NCBI GenBank assembly: GCA_011525365.1
Contig: WTGQ01000002.1
Location: 795,367-859,366, forward strand
Direction of reading: 5' to 3'
Length of the DNA stretch: 64,000 nt
Source: Acidobacteriota bacterium
GTDB lineage: Bacteria; Acidobacteriota; Thermoanaerobaculia; Multivoradales; Multivoraceae
Shown here: positions 32,685 to 41,074 of the stretch, piece by piece
How positions within the stretch are numbered: the first letter of the stretch is position 1
Layout of the letters: every line of letters begins with the position of its first letter
The notes under the pieces: generated by a model
Database searches by the model: none
What the model was told of the DNA's origin: nothing
Seen by the model: only the letters and a program-made list of their open reading frames with translations
Position numbers and translations under genes: made by a program

Positions 32685-34907
32685 GTGAGCGGGCGGAGCA
32701 AGTGCCGGGCAGTCTGGTGCGCTGTCGTTCTCGGCCTGCTGGCTTCCTTCTCCGTCGCCGCCCAGGACCGGCCTTCCGTCACGGCGCTCCAGACCAAGCA
32801 GGCGGTTCGGGTCGACGGCGAACTGACGGACTCCGCCTGGCTGGAGGCCGAGTGGGCGGGCGACTTCACGCAGCGCGATCCGAGCCCCGGCGCGCCGTCG
32901 ACGGAAACGACGGAGTTCGCGGTCGCCTACACGCCGGACACCCTGTTCGTCGCGGTGCGCGCCAACGACCGCGAGCCGGAGCGGATCGTGGCGAAGGAGA
33001 TGGAGAGGGACAGCGACCTGTTCCAGGACGATTCGATCCTGTTGATGCTGGACACGTTCCACGACCTCCGCAACGGCTACGTCCTGGTCACGAACCCGAA
33101 CGGCGCCCGCGGCGACGCGCTGATCACCGACGAGGGCCGCGACGTGAATTGGGCGTGGGACGGCGTATGGCGGGTCTCGGCCCGTCGGACGGCGGCGGGC
33201 TGGGTGGCGGAGATCGCGATTCCGGTTTCCACCCTCCGGTTCGATCCCCAGGTCGAGAAGTGGGGCCTCAACGTCCAGCGGATCATCCGCCGGCGCAACG
33301 AGGAGACTCACTGGGCGGCGCTGCCTCTCGAAGCCAGCGCTGAGGATCTCAACCAGCAGGGGAAGATCGCGGTGTATCGCGTCTCCCTGGCCGGTGATCT
33401 GGTCGGTCTTCGAGGGCTCCGGCCCTCGCGTCAGTTCGACGTGAAGCCCTATGTCATCGGAGGCCGCACCGAGGACCCGGCCCTGGGCAGCACCGACGAC
33501 TCAGACGGAGGCATCGACCTGAAGTGGGGCCTGACGCGTTCGATGGTCCTGGACTTGAGCTGGAACACGGACTTCGCCGAAACGGAAGTCGACGATCAGC
33601 AGGTGAACCTGACCCGGTTCTCCCTGTTCTTCCCGGAGAAGCGCGACTTCTTCCTCGAGAACGCGGGCGTGTTCGACTTCGGGCCCAGGCCCAAGGTGCC
33701 GTGGGAGAGCGCGCTGATGAGGCCGTTCTTCTCCCGCCGCATCGGCCTCGACCAGGGTCGCACGGTTCCGCTCGAGGTCGGTGCCAGACTCACCGGCCGC
33801 GCCGGGGGCTGGAACGTCGGCGCTCTCGGTGCGCGGACCGGAGAGCTCCTCGATGACGGCGGTGGCGTGCTGGTTCCCGAGACGACCTACGGCGTGACCC
33901 GAGTCACGCGGAACATTGGCGACCGTTCAACGGTCGGCGGCATCTTCACGGAGAGGAGCCGCGAGGGGTTCGAGAGTGAACGGCTCTACGGACTCGATGT
34001 CGACTTCAAGCCGACCCAACGCCTCGAGTTCTCCGGGTTCTGGGCAGTGAGCGATCGGGGACTCCCGGATTCCGAGCAGGAGGCCAACGAGACGCGCGGG
34101 GCCGGGTTCATCTACCAGGGGCCGGAGCTCAGTCTGACGGGGGACTACGTCGAGGTTGAGCCGGACTACGAACCGGCGGTCGGATTCCTGCAGCGTCGCG
34201 ACTTCCGGATGATCAATCCCCGTCTCGAGTGGCGTCCCAGGATCGAGAGGGCCGGTCTCCTCAGTTGGTGGTCCGATCTGAGCTACGAGCGCTTCGAACG
34301 GAGCAGCGACGGCCGGCTCGAGAGCGAGACGGTCGGTGTCTCGCCCCTTGGCTTTCAGACCCTGAGCGGCGAGTTCCTCTGGGGCGGCGTCAGGAGAACG
34401 AAGGAACAGTTGTTCGTCCCGTTCGAGATCTCCCCCGGGATCGTGGTGCAGCCGGGGCTCTACGAGAACGACGGTTTCGCCGGCGGGTTCTCGACGAGCG
34501 GCAGGCGGGCCGTCTGGTTCGACAACATCACCTTCGGCGGCGGCTTCTTCGACGGCAACTGGCTGAGAACGAACTCCGGGTTGACCTTCCGCCTGTCCCG
34601 GTTCATACGCGCCTCGACGCAGTGGACCTACGCGGACGTCAAACTCCAGGCCGGCAGCTTCAGCTTCGACCAGTTCCGCCAGAGGATCGACGTTTCATTC
34701 AGCCCGAACATCCGGCTCAACCTGCTGGCCCAGTACAACACGTCCGACGAACTACTCGGCGTCAACGCGCGCTTTCACTGGATCTACCGGCCGGGCTCGG
34801 ACCTCTTCATCGTCTACAACGAGAACTGGACGGCGGAGACGATCAGCCGCCGGGAGCCGCTGGGCCGGCAGTTGATCGTCAAAGTGAACTACCTGCTGCA
34901 GCGCTAA
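32685..34907 (+). CDS. DUF5916/CBM9-domain outer-membrane protein (copy 1)
   Basis: This 740-residue protein has a signal peptide (AVVLGLLASFSVAAQ), a carbohydrate-binding-module-9-like N-domain (VRVDGELTDSAWLEAE ... EFAVAYTPDTLFVAVRAND; MERDSDLFQDDSILLMLDTF), and a DUF5916 C-terminal beta-barrel. The hallmark LTRFSLFFPEKRDFFLENA is at about residues 306-324, and the end is typical of the family: FHWIYRPGSDLFIVYNENW. Such proteins are presumed outer-membrane, with a periplasmic CBM9-like domain, and are numerous in Bacteroidota and Acidobacteriota, with no assigned function. The start is GTG. It is a distant paralogue of the two genes at 51-56 kb. Its stop is two bases from the end of the convergent VWA gene. 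Confidence 0.82.
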   Translation: MSGRSKCRAVWCAVVLGLLASFSVAAQDRPSVTALQTKQAVRVDGELTDSAWLEAEWAGDFTQRDPSPGAPSTETTEFAVAYTPDTLFVAVRANDREPERIVAKEMERDSDLFQDDSILLMLDTFHDLRNGYVLVTNPNGARGDALITDEGRDVNWAWDGVWRVSARRTAAGWVAEIAIPVSTLRFDPQVEKWGLNVQRIIRRRNEETHWAALPLEASAEDLNQQGKIAVYRVSLAGDLVGLRGLRPSRQFDVKPYVIGGRTEDPALGSTDDSDGGIDLKWGLTRSMVLDLSWNTDFAETEVDDQQVNLTRFSLFFPEKRDFFLENAGVFDFGPRPKVPWESALMRPFFSRRIGLDQGRTVPLEVGARLTGRAGGWNVGALGARTGELLDDGGGVLVPETTYGVTRVTRNIGDRSTVGGIFTERSREGFESERLYGLDVDFKPTQRLEFSGFWAVSDRGLPDSEQEANETRGAGFIYQGPELSLTGDYVEVEPDYEPAVGFLQRRDFRMINPRLEWRPRIERAGLLSWWSDLSYERFERSSDGRLESETVGVSPLGFQTLSGEFLWGGVRRTKEQLFVPFEISPGIVVQPGLYENDGFAGGFSTSGRRAVWFDNITFGGGFFDGNWLRTNSGLTFRLSRFIRASTQWTYADVKLQAGSFSFDQFRQRIDVSFSPNIRLNLLAQYNTSDELLGVNARFHWIYRPGSDLFIVYNENWTAETISRREPLGRQLIVKVNYLLQR

Positions 34908-34908
34908 C

Positions 34909-36801
34909 TCAGGCGACGCTTGGGTCCGCCTGGACCGCCAGCTCCCGGACCACGAAGGACGAGCGCCCGCTGTTCTCCTCCCAGATCCCGACCGCCAGCC
35001 GGTAGGAGCCCGGCGGCAGCAGCACTTCGCTGCGGACGGCGATGTACTGGCCCGCCGCCTGCTCGAGTTCGGCGACCGGCACGTTCAGCTCGAAGTCGAA
35101 GTGCTGTGGCGGCATTCGGCTGCCGTCTTCGCGCTGGACCTGGACCACGACGCGGAAGAAGCCGCTGGCGACCGGGTTCCGGGTCGCCCGGGTGGGCGCG
35201 AGTTCGAGGTCGCCGATCGGCAGGCTGGCTCTGACCTCCAGCGGGGTCTGCCCGGGCTGGTCCGGCCGTTCGCGCGACGCGGACCGCCTGACCTGGACCT
35301 CCATGCCGTGGTTGTTTTCCTCCCAGCCGAACAGCAGCGTTCCCCAGGCCCGGCTGGCGAGGTTCTGCTGGATCGTCACCGGCGCGTAGCTCGCCCGGTA
35401 GCGGAGCGAGCCTTTCCGCGCGAGAGGCCGCTGCCGCAGCCGGAGCGTGATCTCGCGAATGCCGGAGTCGCCCATCGAGTCGGGCGGCGTGAAAGACAGG
35501 GAGTAGTAGGTGGAGATGTCGGTTCGGGTCGACTGCAGGAACTCGGCGACGCCCGTATCGGACACGAAGGAGAGGCCGCCGGTCAGGCCGGCGAGACTGT
35601 TCAGGCCTGTCCGCACGTTCGACAGCTCGACGATCGAGCCGCGGTCCTTGGCGCTCTCGCCGAGCTCGCTGATCGCCGGGTCGATGACCGGCGGCTTGAG
35701 TGGGTAGAACGTGACCCGGTGGGTGTTCGCGAGTGCCGCCAGTTGATCGAAGGCGTCCGCGCAACTCAGCTCGGCGGCCATGGTCTGGAAGGCGAAGGCG
35801 CCCCCGTCGTCGACTTGGACGATGTTCGTCGCTCTTCCCATGCGGTCGGCGCGGTCGACGCCGAAAGGTCGGTGATTGCGGTCGTTCAGGTCGAGCGAGC
35901 CGGGCGCGCTGATCATCTCGTCGCCCTCGAGCTGCCTGGAAGCCCCCGCGAGGCGGTCGTACATCGTCTTGGCGGCGCTGTCGAGGGGATGGCGGGGCAG
36001 GCCGTCGCTCACGAACAGGATCGCCTTGCGGCCGGGAACGAAGGCCAGCGCCTCGACCAGAGAGCGCACCGCGCTGACGGTCAAGAGCGTGTCCTGCCGC
36101 AGGGCCTGGCCGAAGCTCCGGAGGTTCGCCTCCACGCTGGCGAGGGAGGCCTCGCCGAGACGGTAGCGGCTGCCCCTCGCCGCCATCATCCGCAGCGTCT
36201 CTCTCATGGCCAGGGAAGCGGAGCGCTGCTGGGAGCGCAGGGTCGTCGTCGGGATGTCCCGTTCCATCGCGGCTTCGATCGTCGTCCGCACCGCCGCGCG
36301 GTCTCGGGTCGGCGAGAGCAGCGGTTCGAGACGTTCACCGAAAACGGCGGCCGCCACCCAGGTCGGGTTGGCCGCGATCTCCGCGTCGAGGGCTTCCGCG
36401 ATCTCGGCCAGGGCCGCGTCGCGGTGCTTCCGCTGCAGGTGGCGCTCGTCGATGAACAGAAGAATCGTCAGCCGCCCGGTGACGGTAGTACGGAGGTCCT
36501 GTCCCGCGGCGACGCTCAGTATCTCCACTGGTTCGTTCTCGACCTTGAGTTCGAAGTCGTCCTTGGTCAGGCCGGTCACCGGCCGGTCTGAGGAGTCGGT
36601 GACGACGGCGTCGAGGCTGATCAGCCGGACGTCGATCGACTCGCGGAGCACGATGTCCTCTCGAATCGGATGCTGCCGCGGCGAACGGTCCTGCGCGCGG
36701 GCCGCTTCCGGGCCCGCGAAGTGGGACGCGGCCGTGAGCGCCATCGCGGCGGTAGCGACCAGCAGCCTCGGCGGCCGGCGGTGGCGTGCGGAACCGGTCA
36801 A
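34909..36801 (-). CDS. VWFA-related (acidobacterial-type) secreted protein
   Basis: This 630-residue protein has a signal peptide (LLVATAAMALTAASHFAG) and the acidobacterial VWFA layout: an N-terminal strand set VRLISLDAVVTDSSDRPVTGL followed by DDFELKVENEPVEI, then a von Willebrand A domain. The MIDAS DxSxS is not kept: at the expected strand it reads LLFIDERHLQRK, so metal-dependent ligand binding is doubtful. FVPGRKAILFVSDGLPR is the late VWA strand. The C-terminal half holds beta-sandwich repeats. The only start before the signal is TTG 36801; ATG 36744 would cut the signal. Function unknown; the family marks Acidobacteriota. Confidence 0.78.
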   Translation of the reverse strand: MTGSARHRRPPRLLVATAAMALTAASHFAGPEAARAQDRSPRQHPIREDIVLRESIDVRLISLDAVVTDSSDRPVTGLTKDDFELKVENEPVEILSVAAGQDLRTTVTGRLTILLFIDERHLQRKHRDAALAEIAEALDAEIAANPTWVAAAVFGERLEPLLSPTRDRAAVRTTIEAAMERDIPTTTLRSQQRSASLAMRETLRMMAARGSRYRLGEASLASVEANLRSFGQALRQDTLLTVSAVRSLVEALAFVPGRKAILFVSDGLPRHPLDSAAKTMYDRLAGASRQLEGDEMISAPGSLDLNDRNHRPFGVDRADRMGRATNIVQVDDGGAFAFQTMAAELSCADAFDQLAALANTHRVTFYPLKPPVIDPAISELGESAKDRGSIVELSNVRTGLNSLAGLTGGLSFVSDTGVAEFLQSTRTDISTYYSLSFTPPDSMGDSGIREITLRLRQRPLARKGSLRYRASYAPVTIQQNLASRAWGTLLFGWEENNHGMEVQVRRSASRERPDQPGQTPLEVRASLPIGDLELAPTRATRNPVASGFFRVVVQVQREDGSRMPPQHFDFELNVPVAELEQAAGQYIAVRSEVLLPPGSYRLAVGIWEENSGRSSFVVRELAVQADPSVA

Positions 36802-36908
36802 CGGACATCCATGTTAGCGCCAGCGCGTCGCGGCGGAACCGGGAGAGCGGGCTGCTATTCTCGCCGTTCGCGACCAGAGCAGGCCCTCATCGGAGGAGGC
36901 AGATTGTG

Positions 36909-37745
36909 ATGAAGCGGGTTCTCACGGAACGGGCGGTGTTGACGCGGCTTGCGGCGTTGTTGCTTGCGGCCCTGGTGCTGGCGGCGGCGCCCGCGGCGGC
37001 GCAGGACACCGACTACAGGGCGCCACGCACCCACGACGACAAGCCGGATCTCAACGGGATCTGGCAGGCGTTGGGAGCGGCCCACTGGGACATCGAACCG
37101 CACGCCGCGCGCCACGGCCCGGTGGTTGAGATGGCCGCGCTGGGCGCGATTCCAGGCGGTCTCGGCATCGTCGAAGGCGGCAGGATCCCGTACCTGCCGG
37201 AGGCGCTCGAGAAGCGCAATCAGAATCGCGAGAACTGGCTGGCGCTCGATCCGGCGGTGAAGTGCTACATGCCTGGCATCCCGCGCGCAAACTACATGCC
37301 CTTCCCGTTTCAGATCGTCCAGACCCCCGAGCATGTGCTGATCGCCTACGAGTTCGCCAGCGCCAGCCGCGTGATCTACATGGACCGGGAGGGCTTCGAG
37401 GCTCCGTTCGACACCTGGATGGGACACTCGATCGGGCGCTGGGAAGGGGAGACGCTGGTGGTCGACGTAACGAGCCAGGTGCCCGATACCTGGCTCGACT
37501 CGAGCGGCAACCACCACACGGACGCGATCCACGTCGAGGAGCGCTGGACCGCGATGAGTCCCCATCACCTCCAGTACGAGGCGACGATCACGGACGAGAA
37601 CGTCTACAGCCAGCCCTGGAAGATCAGCCTGCCGCTCTACCGCCGGGTCGACCCGAACATGCAGCTACTCGAATTCAAGTGCGTCGAGTTCGCCGAGGAG
37701 CTGATGTACGGCCACCTGCGCAAGGGCGCCGACTCGGATCCCTGA
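36909..37745 (+). CDS. secreted protein of unknown function, paralogue of the 38234-39334 gene
   Basis: This 278-residue protein is preceded by GGAGGAGG and a GTG/ATG pair; ATG 36909 is used. It has a signal peptide (TRLAALLLAALVLAAAPAAAQ) and then PRTHDDKPDLNGIWQALGAA, a GxW-type start common to a large group of acidobacterial secreted proteins. Later come VKCYMPGIPRANYMPFPFQIVQ, HVLIAYEFASASRVIYMDREG, and GHSIGRWEGETLVVDVTSQV, the same core as the protein encoded at 38234-39334. It is followed by a DUF6152 gene. Function unknown. The trio is probably one envelope unit. Confidence 0.7.
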   Translation: MKRVLTERAVLTRLAALLLAALVLAAAPAAAQDTDYRAPRTHDDKPDLNGIWQALGAAHWDIEPHAARHGPVVEMAALGAIPGGLGIVEGGRIPYLPEALEKRNQNRENWLALDPAVKCYMPGIPRANYMPFPFQIVQTPEHVLIAYEFASASRVIYMDREGFEAPFDTWMGHSIGRWEGETLVVDVTSQVPDTWLDSSGNHHTDAIHVEERWTAMSPHHLQYEATITDENVYSQPWKISLPLYRRVDPNMQLLEFKCVEFAEELMYGHLRKGADSDP

Positions 37746-37774
37746 CCGGCACCGCCATGAAGAGGAGAACAGCG

Positions 37775-38200
37775 ATGAAGATCCAGCGAATCGTCCTACT
37801 GGCCGCAGGCCTGGCCCTGGTGCTCGCCATCCCGCTCGCCGCTCATCACGCCTTCTCGGCCGAGTTCGACGCCGACCGGCCGCTCCAGCTTCGCGGCAAG
37901 GTGACGAAGATGGAGTGGATCAATCCCCACGCCTGGATTCACCTGGAGGTGATGAACGACGACGGCTCGTCGACCGTCTGGATGGTTGAAGGCGGTACGC
38001 CGAACACGCTCGCCCGGCGCGGCTTCACGAAGAAGTCGCTCCTGCCCGGGACCGAGATCGTCGTCGACGGCTATCAGGCCAAGGACGGCTCGAACAAGGC
38101 GAACGGCCGCGACCTAACCTTCCCGGACGGCCGCAAGCTGTTCATGGGTTCCTCCGGCACGGGCGCCCCGCGCGACGGCCGGGATCCGACCGAGCAATAG
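37775..38200 (+). CDS. DUF6152 family secreted protein
   Basis: This 141-residue protein begins at ATG 37775, with AGAGGAG ten bases upstream; an ATG six codons earlier is a weaker alternative. The signal peptide is VLLAAGLALVLAIPLAA, and the mature part starts HHAFSAEFDADRPLQLRGK. It then has VTKMEWINPHAWIHLEV, PNTLARRGFTKKSLLPG and VVDGYQAKDGS, which is the DUF6152 pattern throughout. The His-rich start of the mature chain and the NPHAW core suggest metal or small-ligand binding, but function is unknown. It is sandwiched between two genes of a shared secreted-protein family (36909 and 38234). Confidence 0.82.
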   Translation: MKIQRIVLLAAGLALVLAIPLAAHHAFSAEFDADRPLQLRGKVTKMEWINPHAWIHLEVMNDDGSSTVWMVEGGTPNTLARRGFTKKSLLPGTEIVVDGYQAKDGSNKANGRDLTFPDGRKLFMGSSGTGAPRDGRDPTEQ

Positions 38201-38233
38201 CGGAAGCAGCTCTTCGGCGGGAGTTGGCGGGAG

Positions 38234-39334
38234 CTACTGGCCGCCGCTGGCCGCGCTGCGCGTCTCGTCCTCCAGCAGTCGGGCGCCTCTGAGGATGTTG
38301 CCCATCGCGTAGTTTCCCTCGTGGCAGGCGTACTCGTAGACCTTTGCCGGCGTGCCGGGCCACAGGTACTCGCCGCTCCAGGGCGCGCTCCACACGGTCG
38401 GGTCCTCGACCGTGAAGGCGTAGAGTAAATCGTCGGCGTTGACCCGGGTGAATCGCTCGGTCACCTTGAGGTTCCGCGAGGCGAGGAAGAGCGCCGGGGG
38501 GTCGATGAAGTTCGTCGTCTCGACCACGAGGGTGTCGCCTTCCCACCAGCCGATCGAGTCGCCGAGCCAGCGGCGCTCGTCCTCCGGGATGTGCTCGCCG
38601 CCGATGCGGACGATGCGCGCGTCGTGGACCATCTCGACCAGGATCATCAGGTGGTCCTCGGTCTGCACGATCCGCTTGGCGTTGTTGTAGAGCACGGGCA
38701 GCATCGGCGGTCCGCCGGTGGAGCCGAAGCCGATCAGGCAGCGTTCGGGCACGCCCAGAGTCTCCGGGCCGTCGTAAGGACCGGGGCCTTCGACCTCGAG
38801 CCACCAGGCGGTGCCGTCGTTGCCGCGCCGGCGACCGCGCCGCTCGGACATCCGCTGCATCGTCTCGGCGGTCAGTTGCGGCATCCGGCCGTTCGGCGGG
38901 TCGACGATGATCGAGGTCCGGAACTTGCCGTCGATCGAGAACACGTCACTGCCGCGATCGGTCCAGAAGTTGTTGTAGCCGCCGACGTTGCCGGCGCCGC
39001 TCGTCTCCCGGAACTCGTCGCCGAGGCCGATTGGCGGCGCGCCGCCGGGCGGGGGCGGTTCGTCGATCTGGCGGACGGCGGCCCGTGACGCTACCCGCTG
39101 CCGCTCCCGTTCGACGATCTCTTTCGCCTGCTCGGGCGTCAGGTACAGGTTGTCGCCGAACTCCTGCGGACGCTGCAACGGCGTCAGCGTGGCGATCTCG
39201 TAGTCGCCGGTGAAGTCGGGACGGCCGGAGGCCGTGCGCGGGATCGCGCCCTCGTCGGCGCCAGGCGCGGCGGGCGCCGCGAGGAAGACGAGGGCGGCGG
39301 CCGTGGCGGAAGCGAGGGAGACTCTGCTCTGCAT
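38234..39334 (-). CDS. secreted protein of unknown function, GHSIG/WEGDTLVVET family
   Basis: This 366-residue protein starts at ATG 39334, with AGGAG eight bases before it; upstream in-frame codons are not needed. It has a signal peptide (SLASATAAALVFLAAPAAPGAD) and then GRPDFTGDYEIATLTP. The family core is shared with the 36909 product: VQTEDHLMILVEMVHDARIVRIGG and GDSIGWWEGDTLVVETTNFIDPP. A NDGTAWWLEVEGPGPYDG segment and several Trp are notable. It is on the opposite strand, converging with the DUF6152 gene. Its leader carries one of the two related elements described at 39411-39542. Function unknown. Confidence 0.7.
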   Translation of the reverse strand: MQSRVSLASATAAALVFLAAPAAPGADEGAIPRTASGRPDFTGDYEIATLTPLQRPQEFGDNLYLTPEQAKEIVERERQRVASRAAVRQIDEPPPPGGAPPIGLGDEFRETSGAGNVGGYNNFWTDRGSDVFSIDGKFRTSIIVDPPNGRMPQLTAETMQRMSERRGRRRGNDGTAWWLEVEGPGPYDGPETLGVPERCLIGFGSTGGPPMLPVLYNNAKRIVQTEDHLMILVEMVHDARIVRIGGEHIPEDERRWLGDSIGWWEGDTLVVETTNFIDPPALFLASRNLKVTERFTRVNADDLLYAFTVEDPTVWSAPWSGEYLWPGTPAKVYEYACHEGNYAMGNILRGARLLEDETRSAASGGQ

Positions 39335-39410
39335 GGTGGCTCTCCTCATCGAGAGGGTTGGCGCCGGGCCTTGTTGGTCGCCATGCACAGTGGGCACGAA
39401 ACGCCCTGCC

Positions 39411-39542
39411 TATTCGCCGAGCGCCGGGAGCGACCCGGCGCCTGGTGTCGACTGTTGTATTCGGCAGGAGACCCGGCTCGCAGGCCCACGGCGCGACGAC
39501 AACCAACGACGGGAAGCTACCGCGCGGTCGAATGTCCGTCAA
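39411..39542 (-). ncRNA. putative promoter plus structured leader, copy 1 of a two-copy element
   Basis: On the minus strand TTGACG (39542-39537), a 17-base spacer and TAGCTT (39519-39514) read as a weak promoter. The leader that follows shares long blocks with the element at 43604-43738: GTTGGTTGTC, GTGGGCCTGCGAGCCGG, CCTGCC and a hairpin CGCCGGG-TCGCT-CCCGGCG. In the second copy the same TCGCT loop has a different but still paired stem (CAGGG/CCCTG). It lies 77-200 bases before ATG 39334. No known riboswitch motif was recognised. Confidence 0.5.
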
Positions 39543-39551
39543 ACGACGCGG

Positions 39552-40250
39552 TCAGGGGAGGGAGGCCGTCGCCGCCGCGACCATCAGGCCCGCCAGACCG
39601 ATCTCCAGGACCTTTCCTGCCGCCCAGTTGATGGCGGCGATGGCGAAACCCGCCGGCCTGGACAGCCGGAACACCGCGGCGGCGCCCAGGCCGAGGAGGA
39701 GAAAGGACCAGACGAAGACGAAGGAGCTGACCATCAGGTCGAGTATCGCGCCGGGCGCGATGTCGGCCACGAGCCCCATCATCTCGCGCCCGGAGTAGGG
39801 TGCCATGTCGAAGGCCCTCCGCTGAAGATCGACGATGCCGTCGACCTGGGTGGTTCTCAACAGCGAGCGGGCCACGAGCCCCGCAGCGCTGATCAGGCCG
39901 ATGTGGACCGCCAGCGACAGGCACTGTTCGATGCGCGCCCGACCTTTCAGGGCCGCGGCCAGGAGCCGGAGCACGACCGCCTCGAACAACAGCACGAGCG
40001 GGAGGGCCGCGAACAAGAAGGAGACGATTCCGTAGGGGATTTCGAGGGCGTCACCGATGCTGCCCATGGCATCGCCAAACCACCATGCAGTCAGCAGCCC
40101 GGTAAGGAGCATGAGGAAGATGCCCAATGCCAGGCCGGCGACCCACGGGTGGTGCTCGCGGATGACCACGAAGCTCTTCCCCGGAGCGATGAAGATCCAG
40201 ATCAGGCTCTTGAACCGGAAGTGGCCACTCACCTCCGGTTGCTCGCCCAT
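39552..40250 (-). CDS. Yip1-family membrane protein (copy A)
   Basis: This 232-residue protein has four or five transmembrane segments: PWVAGLALGIFLMLLTGLLTAW, GIVSFLFAALPLVLLFEAVVL, a helix after SLAVHIGLISAAGLV, LMVSSFVFVWSFLLLGLGAAAVF and VLEIGLAGLMVAAATA. The opening KSLIWIFIAPGKSFVVIREHHPW is the standard bacterial Yip1 start ('...P-x-x-xF-x-x-I...PW'). ATG 40250 is used. It lies downstream of a second Yip1 gene and the ABC pair on the minus strand. Yip1 proteins have no firm bacterial function; membrane remodelling or secretion support is a guess by analogy with eukaryotic Yip1. Confidence 0.78.
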   Translation of the reverse strand: MGEQPEVSGHFRFKSLIWIFIAPGKSFVVIREHHPWVAGLALGIFLMLLTGLLTAWWFGDAMGSIGDALEIPYGIVSFLFAALPLVLLFEAVVLRLLAAALKGRARIEQCLSLAVHIGLISAAGLVARSLLRTTQVDGIVDLQRRAFDMAPYSGREMMGLVADIAPGAILDLMVSSFVFVWSFLLLGLGAAAVFRLSRPAGFAIAAINWAAGKVLEIGLAGLMVAAATASLP

Positions 40251-40294
40251 TGGGGGACTGTATCGATTCGGGATCGACCAGCCCGAAGGCCGCG

Positions 40295-41074
40295 TCAGGT
40301 CGGCATGAGGCGGGCCGCCAGGCCGGTTGTCGCGGCCGTGAAGGCCGTCGCCGCCGCCCAGTAGATCGCGGCCAGCAGCCAGGCCTTGCGCTGCGGGACC
40401 TCGAACACCGTCGCGGCGCCCAGGGCGAGCAACGCGAGAGACCAGATCGTGAACGGGTTGATGCTCGCGTAGACGACGTTGAGCGTCGCGCTGTCGCCGG
40501 CCAGCAGCAGGTCGAGTCCCATCGGCGCCTGGAGGTCCAGTTGCGATCGGATCGCGTCGGTGCCGCGGACGTGGAGGAGAAGGAAGTTGGCCCAACCCTT
40601 GAGGTGGGTGATCACGCCCAGATGGACCATCAGGGAGAGGGACTGGGCGAATCGGAGCCGTCCCTGGAGCGCGATCGCCAGCAGCCACACGAAGACGGTC
40701 TGAACCGCAAGTCCGAGGGCCAGGGTCAGGGGTCCGGTGGCGATCGCCACCCCGCGTGCTGCCGCGGCTGTCTGCTCGAACTGCGCCATCATGGCCTCGA
40801 CCTGCTCCGGGTTTCCCGGCAGCCGTTCGGTCAGTTGGTTCCGCATCACCTGAAGGCCCAGAGGCGCCGAGGCCATCGCCAGGGCGGCGCTTCCGGCTAC
40901 CAGTAGAAGCAGCGGCGCGAGCCACGGGTTGCGGCTCCGGATGATCTCGAAGCTCTGCCGCGGCGCCCCGAAGATTCCGATCAGTGCCTCGAGCCAGGCG
41001 TTCCGGCCCTGTACGTGGTCAGCGGTCGTCTCGATCTTGCGTCCGTCGTGGATGCTGCCTGGGTGCTCGGTCAT
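40295..41074 (-). CDS. Yip1-family membrane protein (copy B)
   Basis: This 259-residue protein begins with a soluble stretch and then WLEALIGIFGAPRQSFEIIRSRNPW, the Yip1 lead motif. About five hydrophobic segments follow (APLLLLVAGSAALAMASAP; GPLTLALGLAVQTVFVWLLAIA; SLSLMVHLGVI; TIWSLALLALGAATVF; AAIYWAAATAFTAATTG). The likeness to copy A, including the SLSLMVHLG/SLAVHIGL strand before a short loop, shows that the two arose by duplication, although they are well diverged. The ATG overlaps the stop of the ABC ATPase gene (41071-41074, ATGA), so it is translationally coupled to the transporter. Confidence 0.8.
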   Translation of the reverse strand: MTEHPGSIHDGRKIETTADHVQGRNAWLEALIGIFGAPRQSFEIIRSRNPWLAPLLLLVAGSAALAMASAPLGLQVMRNQLTERLPGNPEQVEAMMAQFEQTAAAARGVAIATGPLTLALGLAVQTVFVWLLAIALQGRLRFAQSLSLMVHLGVITHLKGWANFLLLHVRGTDAIRSQLDLQAPMGLDLLLAGDSATLNVVYASINPFTIWSLALLALGAATVFEVPQRKAWLLAAIYWAAATAFTAATTGLAARLMPT

